Both the position numbers and the translations under genes were made by a program. A DNA stretch of 64,000 bases from Crocodylus rhombifer (lineage: Eukaryota > Chordata > Crocodylia > Crocodylidae), in assembly GCA_038503035.1 (NCBI GenBank), contig JAVSML010023999.1, positions 1 through 64,000 on the forward strand, given 5' to 3'. The notes under the pieces are model-generated. The model had not been told where the DNA came from. It did no database searches and was given only the letters and a program-made list of their open reading frames with translations. This document shows positions 10,831 through 21,875 of this stretch, piece by piece; position 1 is the first letter of the stretch; every line of letters begins with the position of its first letter.

Positions 10831-11049
10831 TAGTTTTGACTTAGGAGGCTGTTCTCCAAGGGACGTTTGCATGTAATTCCTATTTATATTAGTACATTAG
10901 TGAATAATAGTTCCTCTAGAACACATACAAGCAATCCTAACTTGGTATTTTAACAGAGCACAGAAGGTATTGTAGGAGAAGAGGAACTGTGGATTCTCCT
11001 GTTCTGGGATAAAGGAAAACTGGAATGAATATATTAGCATTATAACATG

Positions 11050-12020
11050 TAGGGGTGGACCAATAGAGATTTTTGGGGCCAATACCGATAGCCAATTTTT
11101 AAGGAGACATATCAGCCGATACCTATTCAATTTCTCATACAGCATGGAGAGCAGCATGCAGCTGGTAAGTCTGCTGTGGTGGAAGGGGAGGGCAGAGGGG
11201 AGGAGTGCGAGAAGGCAGATCAAGGCCCCTGGGGTGAGGGAGGAGTGGGACTGGGGCTGGGGCAAGCTCAGGATGGGGCACAGGATGGAGCCATGGCTCA
11301 TCCGGGGGATGGGGGGGAGGGACTCCTGCCACTGCGCGCACCCCGGGGGGGCATGATGGGGGAGCCTGTGCCCCTGGATTTGTGCGGGGTATGGGCGGGG
11401 TGGGCTGCAGTTACAGGCTGGGGCCGGGACTGTGCCAGGCTGTACTCAGGGTAGGCAGCGATGGCACTGGGAGGCAGCTGCAGAGGAGCTGCAGCTCCCA
11501 CAAAACTTGCCATAGGCCCCCCCATAGCCTCCCTCCCAATGTCACCACTGCTTGCCCCAAGTGCAACCGCAGCCCAACCCATCTGTCCCCCTCCCCGCCC
11601 CCCCGCGTGCACCAGGAAGAGCCCAGTGCAGTTCCTGCTCTAGCCTGCAGCTGCAGCCCACCCCACTGACACCCGCACAGATCTGGGGAGACACTGCCCC
11701 CCCATTCCCTCCCAGGGTGTGCACAGCAGCAGGAGCTGCCCCCCCACCCATGCTTCCCAGATGAGTTGTGTCCCTGTCCTACACCCTGCCCCACTCCAGC
11801 CCCACCATGGGGGTCATTGATCTGTCCCCCCATGCCCCTCCCTCCCCCTTCCTAGCTGAGTGGCTTCTCCATAGTGATGGCAAGGCCTGCAGGCCATTCT
11901 CGACCAGGCTCAGGCCTTGCCTGCAGCAATAGTGATGCTGTTGGTAAGTGAAGAAGGTCAGGTCAGGGCCAGGCCGGGGCCGAGCCAGGGCAGCGCTGCT
12001 GTGGGGGTCAAAAGTATTGA
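11050..12020. other. GC-rich insertion, unclassified repeat
   Basis: Sharp change to GC-rich, C/G-run-rich DNA, bordered on the left by a segment (AGGGGTGGACCAATAG... then CCGATAG...CCGATACC) of the kind seen at ends of DNA transposons. I could not find the matching right end. Many overlapping frames on both strands reflect composition. Confidence 0.4.
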
Positions 12021-13643
12021 TATGGTGTATAAGTTGAGGTGGAAATGTAAATGTAAATATTTTGGATCCAAACTTTGACTTATACCCTGCAAAATATGGG
12101 GTTTCAGGTTTACATCGAATCCAAGCAAGCTTTGCCTGGCTTCAAGCTGTGCTGTATATATAACTATTGAAAAAAATTATTCTAGTCTGCCCTAGTTTTA
12201 GTGAATGAAGTTAAAATAATAAGGCTGAGGGTATATACGTGTTAGAAATAGCCATCGTTACTGTCACAGTTGTTATTAAGACACTTATGTAAATACTCTG
12301 ATGAGTCTATCAGTCATGATTTTTCTTGGTCAGTATCTATAACAGATAATTACTATACATAACCTGTTGTAATTCAGTGTTAGATTCCTTGTCTGCCACA
12401 TGGAGACCTGGGATTGATTCCTGGACATACATATAACTACAGCCATTAAGGCACTCAGTCTGGCCTTTCGATTCTGTCTCAGTGATCTAACAGGGGGTGG
12501 AAGGTCCAGGTAACCTCCATACTCCTGCCTAGGCGTATGTGTCAAAGATCCTGGTGACCCTTCACACATACACCATGATCCAGAAGGAGCAATGGTTGCA
12601 TACTACTACTATTTACTATACATTTTCTGCACATAAGGATGCTCAGTTGAGGCTTTTATTCTCATGGGAACTTAGATCTAAATATAAGCAGCTATGTCCA
12701 ACAAACTCCACTTTCTGTCACCCAAAATATAGGTCTGCTTTTTTTCCCCCTTTCATAGTCTCTTAAGTATCAAATTCCAGATTTAACTTCAGTGGCAGAT
12801 TTAAAATCTAGTGCCAATGTTATTCAATCTCAGATTAAATGTACTGTATTTTTCTTCTGAGGCCATAAAGACAATTTTCTAACACCCTAATATCAGCTGG
12901 AAGAAAGAAACAGAGAGTTCCCAGTTCCAAGCAGAGGAATAACTAGCTTTGTATGTTAGGGATATTCATGATTGTGCTTATTATTCCCTTTGCACTTTGA
13001 CTAGGTATCGATAGTCTTATTATGTAACCCTTGCTAAAGAATCAAGGAGCAGTTGAGTCAATTAACATGTATTCCCTCAGTACCAATAACAATCAGCTTT
13101 TGAACTACAAATAACGCAAAGGGCATTTTGAAATCTTAGTTCAACAGATGCTGCCAAATTTGCTAGACTTAAAATGTGAGCAATATAAACATCTATAGCT
13201 AGAGGGAGATACCTAAAGGATGCAACAGATCTCTGCTAGAATGAGGAATGGGGGGAAAAAAACCTTTGATTTTTCAGTGCAGTTTACAGATTAACACAAG
13301 TGGGTGAGTTCTTACTGTAAACACAGATGGCTATGAGCCACAATCGGTCGCAGTGAGAAGTCAAGCATGTAATTACTGGGTCCTATTTCCCTGTGAAGCA
13401 AGGATTAGTCACAGGAGGAGTATATGTTTATAGTTTTTAAATTAAGACCTTTGTGTGTGAAGCATTTTAAAAATAGATTAAGTTTTAAGTCCAGAAAGTC
13501 AAACCTTGCTGGTGATACTGTACCTGCACTTCTTACTTTTACCAGCAGGGCATATTTACATGCACAATACAATCCAGGGATATAGGATTTATTTATTTCA
13601 TATTTACTGTTAGTGTAAATGCTAATAAAAGGTTTTGTGTCTA
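12021..13643. other. AT-rich unique-looking intergenic DNA
   Basis: No gene, repeat end or structured RNA recognised. Confidence 0.4.
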
Positions 13644-13829
13644 CAAAGCTGTCCCTAGGGGTATGCTGGGCCCAGGACATATCAGTCTGTGCAGGGCTAG
13701 GGTAGGGTGGTGACCGCCTGCAGAAGCTGCCGGCGGCAGCGGGGTCTGTATGGCACTGTCTGCAGGGCTCCCAAAAGCGTGGGGCGCCAGGGCAGTTGCC
13801 CTGATTTGCACCCCCTAGGGATGGCCCTG
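13644..13829. mobile_element. hAT-type MITE with target duplication
   Basis: 186 bp with terminal inverted repeats: left CAAAGCTGTCCCTAGGGG, right complement CAGGGCCATCCCTAGGGG. Flanking octamers TGTGTCTA (13636-13643) and TGTGTCTG (13830-13837) match at 7 of 8, as expected for a hAT insertion. A related left end is seen near 31210. Confidence 0.75.
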
Positions 13830-14547
13830 TGTGTCTGCATAAGAGAGGTCACTAGGGACACAAACTAGGGCAGGAAACTAGAATGCAGCAGCCCACAATG
13901 ACCAGGTAAATGGAAAAGGATGGTTCGGTAGTCAGCCTGGGGCTTGAGACACTATAGTTCAGTTCTCTACTTTGTCACAGATTTCAGATGACCTTAGACA
14001 GTGCAATTAGGCCCAGCTCTACAAAAAATGCTGGCATGGATGCATAGGGAAGCTCAACATTGTCATTCCTCCTGGGTGGAATCACAAAGAGTCTGTTTCC
14101 CTTAATGCTCCTAAATGATAGTTTTCTAGCCAGGTATCTGAGCATTTTTGGTGCCTTGCCATGCACTATGGAGGCAAAATGAGCATCCACAACAGGCTAC
14201 ACACTTGCTCAGCACACATGCATGTATGTGAGCATAAGTCGGGGGGGGGGAAAGGAAACCAGCAAGGATCATAGCTAGAACCCACAGCACCTTCATGTCA
14301 GAGCAATAGGGCTGTTTTCCTCCTGACACCTGAGTCTTTCGGTTGCCCATGGGGCCAGCTTCAAAAGGAGCACTGGAAAAGGAGTTGATTAAATGTCTAT
14401 CTTGTATGGTGATTTGAGCACTGTCCTGGTAAATGACAGAAATGCTGATTTCCTGTTTCTTCTTGGGCCTCCTGCAGCCTAGAATGGGCACGTGTAGCCT
14501 GGCCAGTGTGTAACTGACTGCACATGCTCAGTCTATAAACAGAACTT
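13830..14547. other. Unclassified intergenic DNA
   Basis: Contains a run of ten G at 14240-14250. No coding region or repeat could be supported. Confidence 0.35.
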
Positions 14548-14650
14548 TTGGGGAGGTGATATCTTTTATTAGACCAAATAGATAGTTGCAAAAAAAAAAG
14601 TCTTTATTTGCAAGCTTTCAGGCACATGTGCCTTCCTCAGGCAGAGGAGA
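14548..14650 (-). mobile_element. Penelope-like terminal fragment
   Basis: Shares the GATATCTTTTATTAGACCAA block and a GCAAGCTTTC...CCTCAGG block with the copy at 56945-57110. On the minus strand the second block gives a hammerhead-like core (14616-14640). Confidence 0.45.
14611..14645 (-). ncRNA. Hammerhead-ribozyme-like core (candidate)
   Basis: On the minus strand CTGAGGA (14634-14640) is followed by a self-complementary 14-mer (AGGCACATGTGCCT) and then GAAA (14616-14619). This is the order C-U-G-A-N-G-A, helix II, G-A-A-A of hammerhead catalytic cores. Penelope-like elements are known to carry hammerheads. I could not identify helices I and III or the cleavage triplet with confidence. 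Confidence 0.3.
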
Positions 14651-15269
14651 ATGCAAGGATTGTAAAATTTCTCCTAGGTGGAAATGAAAATTCATATTTC
14701 ACAGGAGAGCTGAAAGATGGTGTAAGATCTCCTGGTTAGAAAAGTTCATTTTATGCAAAATAGGCTCAGATAACAGTTGGAGCAGTCTGTTTGCCTCAGA
14801 GTTGTCTGATGGCAAGTAGGATGTTGAATTATGCTTCTTTCTTGTTATGTTTCATATTTCACAGGAAGATGGTGGTGGAAGGCTCTCCTGGGCAAGGAAT
14901 TTCTCTGGTGTTGAGACTGTTCTGTGACCATGCAAATCACTTGGAAGCCAAATTCAACACCTTGAGACCTGAAAGCTGACACTCTTGCTCCAGCCTTTTG
15001 TTTTGAGCCAAATTTGCAGTCACAACACAAGATAAATTGTGAGAATATTGTTAGGATAAATACTTTAAATGTATTATTAAACACTCAGATACTATGCTAA
15101 TGGGGTCATATAAGGACCTGGGAAACCCTGAAACACAGAAGATGGGTGTGAACGAGTCCAGTTATCCAACAGTCTGTACCTGTCCAGTCAATAACCTTCG
15201 GTCAAAGTGCAGTGTCTCTGGAGCTGTGTACTTCAAAACCCTTCGATGGTTCCAATGTTCAGTGTTTTT
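14651..15269. other. Unclassified intergenic DNA
   Basis: No gene or known repeat end seen. Confidence 0.35.
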
Positions 15270-15921
15270 CTTCTGACGCGCACAGGTCCAAAAATAAGAC
15301 TTCCAGTTATTTCAAGTGTGGGATCCTTGAGGGCTCCTTCGTCCCCTACACCCTCACCCGGGCCTCCGTGCCGAATCACAGTTGGCCTTCTAGTCTCTCC
15401 CCCCACTTAGGGAGAGTGCAGGCCAACGCCTCAAATATACGAGTCCCGAAATCAACAATTATGAATCAAACAAACAATTCCACTCCCGGATGTTCGGCCC
15501 CAGGTTCCTATGATTGGTTGGCTTTAGTAAAGTTCAAAAGTCCTTTGTCGGGGAACTCCCTTCCGTTCCCTTCCCGCAGAAGTCTGTCTCCTCCCTCAGA
15601 GTCCTCCCCTTCCTGGGGGTAATCCAGTCACCTGCTGGAGCGCACTGTGGCTGAGATTAGCAGCCCTATGAGCCAAGCTGCCTGCCGTGCAGACCCAGCC
15701 GTGGTGAAGCGCCTCCGGCCGCCACGACTCCCGCGACCAACTTCGGGGCCTATTGCCCCTGTTGTCTCGCCCCTCCGGGGCCTTACCCTTGCTCCAAAAT
15801 GTACGTGTCGGTGTGCCTCTGCTGTGCTGGGCTTCCACCGGCGATCTGTTCCCGCGCCGGCACTTCTGGTCCCCCACTCCTCCGTTCTGGTCTGGCTTTT
15901 AAGCCAGCCGGTTTCACCTCA

Positions 15922-15936
15922 CACCTGCAACAGGTG
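15922..15936. promoter_or_regulatory. Paired E-boxes
   Basis: CACCTG and CAGGTG separated by 3 bases form a 15-bp inverted pair next to the 72-bp tandem repeats. These are canonical E-box cores; binding is not shown. Confidence 0.4.
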
Positions 15937-15943
15937 AGTAAGT

Positions 15944-16087
15944 GCCCCGCCCCCAGGGGCCACGGGCGGGCTGTCGCTGCGGAGCATTCTGCCCCACAGG
16001 TCTCGGGGCTTGTCTGCCCCGCCCCCAGGGACCGCAGGCGTGCGGTAGCTGCGGAGCCCTCCACCCTGCGGGTCTCGGGGCTTGCCT
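15944..16087. repeat. Two 72-bp tandem repeats
   Basis: Unit 1 (15944-16015) and unit 2 (16016-16087) both start GCCCCGCCCCCAGGG and end with a GGTCTCGGGGCTTG segment. They carry GC boxes. Confidence 0.8.
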
Positions 16088-16289
16088 GCCCTGCTGCACT
16101 CGCACAATGGGTAAGTAGCTTCTTTTCTCCATAGAGATCCCTCTCTCCCCCTCTCTATTGAACACAGGAGTTAGATATTGATTATGGGAGCTAGGGGTAC
16201 AACCTCTGCATCACAGCTTCTTAGACCTTAAATGCTAGAGGCTGCAAGTAGGAGAGGAATGGGGGAAAACCCTAGTCATACTCTGTTCA

Positions 16290-16402
16290 CACTCCCTTTC
16301 AGCATCCTGTCTCTACCATTGTATGACACAAGATACTGGGCAAGAAGGGTCGACCTATGGTCTGACCCAGTAAATGGAAGTTCTTATGTTCTCACTGGTC
16401 GC
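16290..16402 (+). mobile_element. CR1 3' tail fragment of another subfamily
   Basis: GATACTGGGCAAGAAGG, then GGTCTGACCCAGTAAATGG and TTCTTATGTTCT is the ending of a CR1 subfamily with a TTCTTATGTT-type tail. Non-coding. Confidence 0.6.
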
Positions 16403-17080
16403 TTAAAGGGGATTGATATGGCTTCCAATTTATTTAAGCCCACAGTTGTTTTATTTGGATGATGGAGAAAAAAAGGAAAGAAGGCAGATGATAAGGCAGA
16501 GAAGTCTCAATTGTCCTCTGTCCCCCGCTCCCCCTTGCTTAATTCGGACATTAGCTCAGAGGGAGATGGAGGGGTCAAGATTATATAAGGAACCCCTGGT
16601 GATGCAGAAGCAATTAGAGAGCCAACTGCTGCAAACTGGCATTGGGAACACCAAAAGAGGCTTCAGCAAGGGAGCAACCAGAGAAAACAGGGTAGCTCCA
16701 GACAGCCTGGGAGCCTCAGAGGAGACAATGCTATTTCAGCCAAGGGAACCAGTATCTAGATGGCAGAATCAGAGCAGTCCCCTGAGAGTATAAACCCATC
16801 TGCAGTTCCCCTGTGTGTTATTCCAGTTTCTTCAGCAGTGACTATATCAATGAGGTATGAAATCCCAGCTGCCCCACTGTAATAGGCATATAACTGTATT
16901 CAGGATGCTGCTTACACGTTGGGATTTTTCTCTCAAGCTTTAAAAGGTTAGTTACACAGTCTGTTAAAGCTGGGTCACAAGAGCATTGCCTATATACATG
17001 CATTGTTAGTTATTACTCTCGAAAATAAGGACCTGATCAATTATTACTTCTCTCTGTAGGTTGTTGGGTTTTTCATTGTA
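16403..17080. other. Unclassified intergenic DNA
   Basis: A 126-codon frame at 16413-16793 has no recognisable domain. No repeat identified. Confidence 0.35.
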
Positions 17081-17081
17081 G

Positions 17082-17265
17082 CCGTGTTGGTCTAAGTACA
17101 TAGCCAGGCCAGGTTCTTTGGGCAGATGTGATATCTTTTATTAGATCAACTGAGTAGTTGGAAAACAGTTCTTTGTTAGTTTTCGGGGGCAATCTCCCTT
17201 CTACTCAGTTGGTCTAATAAAAAATATGACATCTACCCAAATAACCTTGCCTGCCTTCTCTCTGT
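17082..17265. mobile_element. Foldback Penelope-like terminal repeat
   Basis: Left arm (about 17100-17160: GGTTCTTTGGGCAGATGTGA then TATCTTTTATTAGATCAACT) and right arm (about 17198-17260) are near reverse complements over about 55-60 bp around a short centre. It is the same family as 10314, 14548 and 56945. Confidence 0.55.
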
Positions 17266-17439
17266 AGGTGCTTTTTTAACACATGGCTATAATTTTTTAC
17301 TAATATTTCCTGTGAAGTACTGTTCACAATAGCATCATGTCTGCAGACTCCAACTTCTCCATTGCAAAAGGCAGAAATGAGTGAGTTGTGTAAGTTGTTG
17401 TGCCCATTACTAACACTAGCAAAAGAAGTATTACATGGA

Positions 17440-19495
17440 ATGGTTTGGCTAAAGCCACTGAGAATCAAAGGGAGCAAGAGTGCTCAAAAGCCCCCCTGGC
17501 TCACCAAGGGCATTCAGGAATGCCTAATTGCCAAAAAGAAGGGGTACACCCAGTGGAAGGGAGGGGCTATCACCAAAGAGGAGTATACCTCCATCGCTCA
17601 GATCTGTAGGGGGGCTGTTAGGAAAGCTAAGGCAGCTACAGAGCTAGGGCTAGCATCAAGGACAACAAAAAGTCCTTTTTTAAATACATTGGGAGTATGA
17701 AGAAGGCATTGGGTAATGTGGGGCCCCTGCACAATCTGCCAGGCAATCTGGTGGTTGCACCAGAGGAAAAAGCAGACCTTTTTAACAATTTCTTTACCTC
17801 CATTGTTTTGTGCAGGAACTGGGACTCCCCCACTGAGATTTGGGATGGGTTTAGGAGAGACTCCGCCAGGCCTAGGATCAGGGAGGACTGAGTTAGAGAA
17901 CTTCTGGAGGGGCTGGACACGTTCAAATCAGCAGGTCCAGATGCTCTCCACCCCAGTGTTGAGGGAATTGGCAGAGGTTATTGTGGGGCCCCTGGTATGG
18001 CTTTACGAGCACTCGTGGTGCTCTGGCCAGGTGCCGGATGACTGGTAGAGGGCCAATGTGGTCCTCATCTTTAAAAAAGGGAGAAGAGAGGACCCGGGCA
18101 ACTATAGGCCCGTTAGTCTTACTCTGATCCTGGGGAAGCTCTTTGAGAAGATTATCCAGGAGCACATCTGTGAAAAGCCAGCAGCGGGGATGATGCTCAG
18201 GGGCAACCAGCATAGTTTCATTAGGGGCAGGTCCTGTCAGACCAACCTGATTGCCTTCTATGATCAGGTCACAAAATCACTGGACGCAGGTGTCGCAGTG
18301 GATGTAGTCTTTCTGGACTTCAGGAAGGCCTTTGACACTGTCTCCTACCCCATTCTCATTAAAAAGCTAGGCAACTGTGGCACTGATGTCTACACAGTCA
18401 GATGGATAGCAAATTGGCTGAGGGGACACACTCAGAGAGTGGTGGTGGATGGGTCATATTTGACCTGGAGGGATGTGAGCAGTGGAGTCTCCAGGGCTCG
18501 CTCCTTGGGCCCGCAGTGTTCAATTTCTTCATTAGCAACTTGGATGAGGGGGTGAATAGTACCCTGTTTAAATTCGCAGACAACACCAAGATTTGGGATG
18601 AGGTGGGTACACTAGAAGGGAGGCGGGTACACTAGAAGGGAGGGACAGGATACAGCTGGACCTGGACAGGTTACAGCAGTGGGCAAATGAGAACAGGATG
18701 GGATTCAATACTGACAAGTGCAGGGTGCTGCACTTGGGCAGTAAGAACCAGCAGCATACCTATAGGCTGGGGAACTCCCTTCTCAAAAGCACAGTGACAG
18801 AAAGAGAACTTGGAGTCATTATTGACTCCAAGATGAACATGGCCACCAATGCAAGGACACAGTTAGTAGAGCTAACCACAACTTGTCGTGCATCCACAGA
18901 TGCATCACAAGCAGGGCCAAGGAGGTGATCCTCCCCCTCTATGCAACATTGGTCAGGCCACAGTTGGAGTACTGCATCCAGTTCTGGGCACCGCATTTCA
19001 GGAGGGCTGTGGACAGCATTGAGAGGGTCCAAAGGACGGCCACTCGCATGATCCGGGGACAGCAGGGCAGACCCTACAAGGAGAGGCTATGGGACCGTAA
19101 CCTGTTCAGCCTTCACAAGAGAAGGCTGAGGGGGGACCTGGTGGCTGTCTATAAATTTACAAGGGGGTACCAGCGGGGAATGGGAGAGAGCTCGTTCCCC
19201 TGAGCGCCTCTCAGAGTAACAAGGAATAACAGCCATAAGTTGTTAGAGAGTAGGTTCAGACTAGACATTAGAAGGCACTACTTCACAGTCAGGGTGGCTA
19301 GAATCTGGAACCAACTTCCAAGGGAAGTGGTACTAGCTCCTACCTTGGGGTTCTTTACGAGGAGGCTTAACAATTACCTAGCTGGGGTCACTTGAGCCCA
19401 GTTTTCTCTCTTGCCCAAGGCAGGGCATCAGACTAGAAGATCTGCAAGGTCCCTTCTGACCCTACATCTATGCTATGCTATGCTAAAGCACAGGG
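17440..19495 (+). mobile_element. CR1 LINE copy B, 5' truncated
   Basis: Runs from within ORF2, ahead of the reverse transcriptase (a PPWLTKGIQECL block), through the C-terminus to a CR1 3' end: AGATCTGCAAGGTCCCTTCT and a CTATG-repeat tail at about 19470-19495. It is plus-strand, opposite to copy A. Several frameshifts. Confidence 0.85.
17449..19390 (+). pseudogene. CR1 ORF2 reverse transcriptase, inactive
   Basis: Coding is scattered over frames 17362-17700, 17697-17891, 18058-18555, 18402-18635, 18698-18928 and 18883-19203. The NYRPVSLT block and the VFLDFRKAFDTVS block, with the first catalytic Asp, are present. The second motif reads FADN instead of FADD (AAC at 18582-18584), which would remove a metal-binding Asp. 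A 20-bp unit is duplicated in tandem at 18602-18641, shifting the frame. This copy cannot make a working enzyme. Confidence 0.8.
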
Positions 19496-19994
19496 TAGTC
19501 AGCAATGTACATGCTATTTCCCTTCAATGCTTTTGATGAATATGGCCCAAAGACAGAGTTTGTTTAAATGCAATTGAATTCAACCCAATAAACCAGCTGA
19601 GAAACAGAAAACAATAACTACATCAAAACAAAGGCAAAGGCCACATGTAGAAGCATCCCAAGGACAAATTTTCTGAGGGCAGAAGCATTTTGCACTGGAT
19701 GAGAATGACCAAAATGCAGTGTCTTGGTTAATGTGAAGTACTTTGTATAAGTCAATGCATCATACAGTTATACCTGAATAACAGAAAGGAGCTATTCATA
19801 GCCAGATGACAAATGAAAACTGTTTCCACAGAAAACATCTGTTGTTACAATTCTTATTGCTCAGAAGGTAACAAAAGGGTATGAAATACATCTGAATTAG
19901 AAATAATGGAAGTGTCTGAAAATCAAAATTAGGCTGAAATGAGAAAAACAGTTTAAATGAGAAAAAGAATGTTCAGTTGCATAGCGGAAACTGT
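19496..19994. other. Possible 3' flank of a hAT element, unclassified
   Basis: AT-rich; no gene. It may be part of the element that carried the transposase remnant at 19995-20366. Confidence 0.3.
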
Positions 19995-20366
19995 TTAAAC
20001 ATGCTTATTGAACTTCGGCAAAAGCTGCATTTCAAAATGTACATCTCACAGGTTTCCTCTTCTGTCTTGCAAAACTACATGGGCAGATGAGGGAGTGCTT
20101 GTGTTATAACGAATTAATAGTTTTTTCATAGTAGGTGACATCTCAGGTAAGTTTCTCACAGATAAGAAGTAATGCTCAACTTCTTGGGTCCTGTGCTGCT
20201 GGTTCTGATCTTCATTAAAATTAAAGAAGTCATCATCTGCTTCACCCTCATTACTTGCTCCCACTCTTACTGGGATCAATCTCTCTGCTTGCCTGTGCTT
20301 GTTCCCTCTCCTGCAGCCAACTGGTTGCCCAGTTGACTTCTGCAAATGCACAGAAAATGCCAGCAT
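19995..20366 (-). pseudogene. hAT-family transposase, C-terminal (hATC) remnant
   Basis: On the minus strand an acidic stretch and an EVEHYFLSVRNLPE block are followed by MKKLLIRYNTSTPSSAHV. This is the hAT C-terminal dimerisation region (pattern KKLFxxYNTxxPSSAxVER). After it the text jumps to LQDRRGNL, a stop at 20043-20045, and DVHFEMQLLPKFNKHV ending at TAA (19995-19997). These parts resemble the end of ZBED-like hAT transposases, with the ER-LFS segment lost. The catalytic core is not found upstream, so this is a fossil. It is a possible source family for the many hAT MITEs here. Confidence 0.6.
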
Positions 20367-20529
20367 GAACTAAGGAACTCTGGGACTTCTGGTTCTTAAG
20401 AGACCATATCTCATAAGAAAGCACACTACTCTTTGTCTCCCAAACAAGAAGTCCTAGAGTTTCAATAAAGACATATCATTCCATGTAAGTCCTAGAGAGT
20501 GGCTGTGTCAGGAAAAACTCTGGGAAAGC

Positions 20530-20690
20530 CAGATTTAATTTTTTAAAAAACTTTTAACTTATACTTTTAAAAAGGTTAAAGTTAACCTTTTTTAACTAGT
20601 TCAAGTTAAAAGTTGACAGTTAACAAATGTAACTAGTTAAAGTTAGCCACTTTAACTTTTTAACTAGTTAATTAACTAGTTAATTCCCAT
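20530..20690. repeat. AT-rich cluster of nested palindromes
   Basis: Repeated AAAGTTAA, AACTAGTTAA and GTTAACTTT motifs in both orientations. It includes a perfect 24-bp palindrome at 20660-20683, whose half is TTAACTAGTTAA. Probably the end of a MITE or a degenerate simple repeat. Confidence 0.6.
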
Positions 20691-20751
20691 GACTGCCCAG
20701 AGGTTTCTGTGCTTTGCTTCTCATAGGACGATTATGAATTGAAGTCTTGGT

Positions 20752-21540
20752 GTGCACCCAGACAGGAAGACCAGTCCTGGGCCCTCCCCAACCTCCCTGC
20801 CTAGACCAACGCCACACATACAGTTTTACAGATGCACACACAGAGTTATACAGATGGACACCACCACCCTACACTTAAAAAAAAAAATCAGTGACTTCAT
20901 CAATGGCCCAAAAGGGTTTCAGCATGCCATGCAGAGCCCTGCAGCCCTGGAGATACAACACAAACAGCTCCAGGGCTGCTGGCTTCCTCACTGCTCAGGC
21001 TCAACTGTTTCACCTGCTCTAAAATTGAAAAAGGGGGGGAAAAAAACTTTTTGGCCACACCTAGTTCCCCTCATCTTTTTATGCAACATATCTCAGGTGG
21101 TGGTGTACATATATATATGTATGAGTGTGTGGTGCTTGTCTAGACAGGGCAGTTGGGAAGGGACAAAGCTTGGTCTTGTGTAGCTCAGAGGTTTGTATGC
21201 TGAGCTTTTACTGGGAAAGTCAAGATTTCAAGTCTTGGCACTGACCCCAAGGCTTCACTGGGATGGTTGTGTCTGCCTGTGTCCTCTTCTTGAGGGGCAT
21301 AAGGCTGTCTATCAGGGCACTGAAATTAATTAATTTTTTTAAGTGTGGGGTGCTGGTGTTCATATGTACATATGTGTGTGTGGTGCTGGTCTAGGCAGGG
21401 AGGTTGGAAAGTAACAGGTGCTGGGCTTGTTGTGGTTTGTGTGATGACTTCCTACTAGGAAGACTGTGAGCCCAAGCCTTGTGTGGACAGGGGCTTAGCT
21501 GAGAAGTGTGTCCTTGGTGGGCATGAGGGAATTTTTTTGC
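20752..21540. repeat. Foldback with tandem arms
   Basis: Two diverged tandem units of about 230 bp (about 21105-21335 and 21340-21540) share GTGTGTGGTGCT-GTCTAG-CAGGG text. The segment 20752-20895 is their inverted counterpart (CCCTGCCTAGACCAACGCC). The family is not recognised; the structure suggests a non-autonomous DNA element. Confidence 0.5.
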
Positions 21541-21875
21541 ACTCTGAGACATGGGAAGATGCGATGGGTCCCGGTGCCCATTGAACTAGTGTCAGGGCTC
21601 CAGGCTCTTTTGTCAACTGGATGAATATGTCTATGATTGTAAGTGTCTGACCTTTGTTGAATCCTGCCCCTCTGGGGCATTGTAGTGTCCCCTATACCCC
21701 TTGATTTATACTGGTTATGTTTCCAGTATCGTTCTCTCATTAAAAGTTATATGGTTAAGTCCCCATTGGTGGTCTGGCTCTGCATTATAGGCGCTTGTGC
21801 ACCTGCTTTGATCTCTTCAATTGGATAGGGGGTACCTCTTGGAGCACCATTCGGGTTACAGAATCATAGATAAAG

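Larger units (their letters stand above)
15270..16164 (-). mobile_element. LTR-like, CpG-rich block with tandem enhancer-type repeats
   Basis: About 895 bp of CpG-rich DNA in an AT-rich setting, starting TGTT and ending AACA on the plus strand. Two 72-bp tandem copies (15944-16087) lie near the right end, next to a CTTAAAAG TATA-like motif (minus strand, about 15898) and paired E-boxes. Tandem repeats upstream of a TATA-like motif are typical of LTR U3 regions, which suggests the minus strand as sense. No matching target duplication was found. A decayed CpG-island promoter is the alternative. Confidence 0.45.

Noticed and set aside
10402..10833. 143-codon Gln-rich open frame
   Set aside because: Low-complexity product. 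The other frame, although interrupted, gives the Penelope-like text.
11135..11833. Many overlapping frames in the GC-rich block
   Set aside because: Pro/Gly/Ala-rich translations on both strands; compositional.
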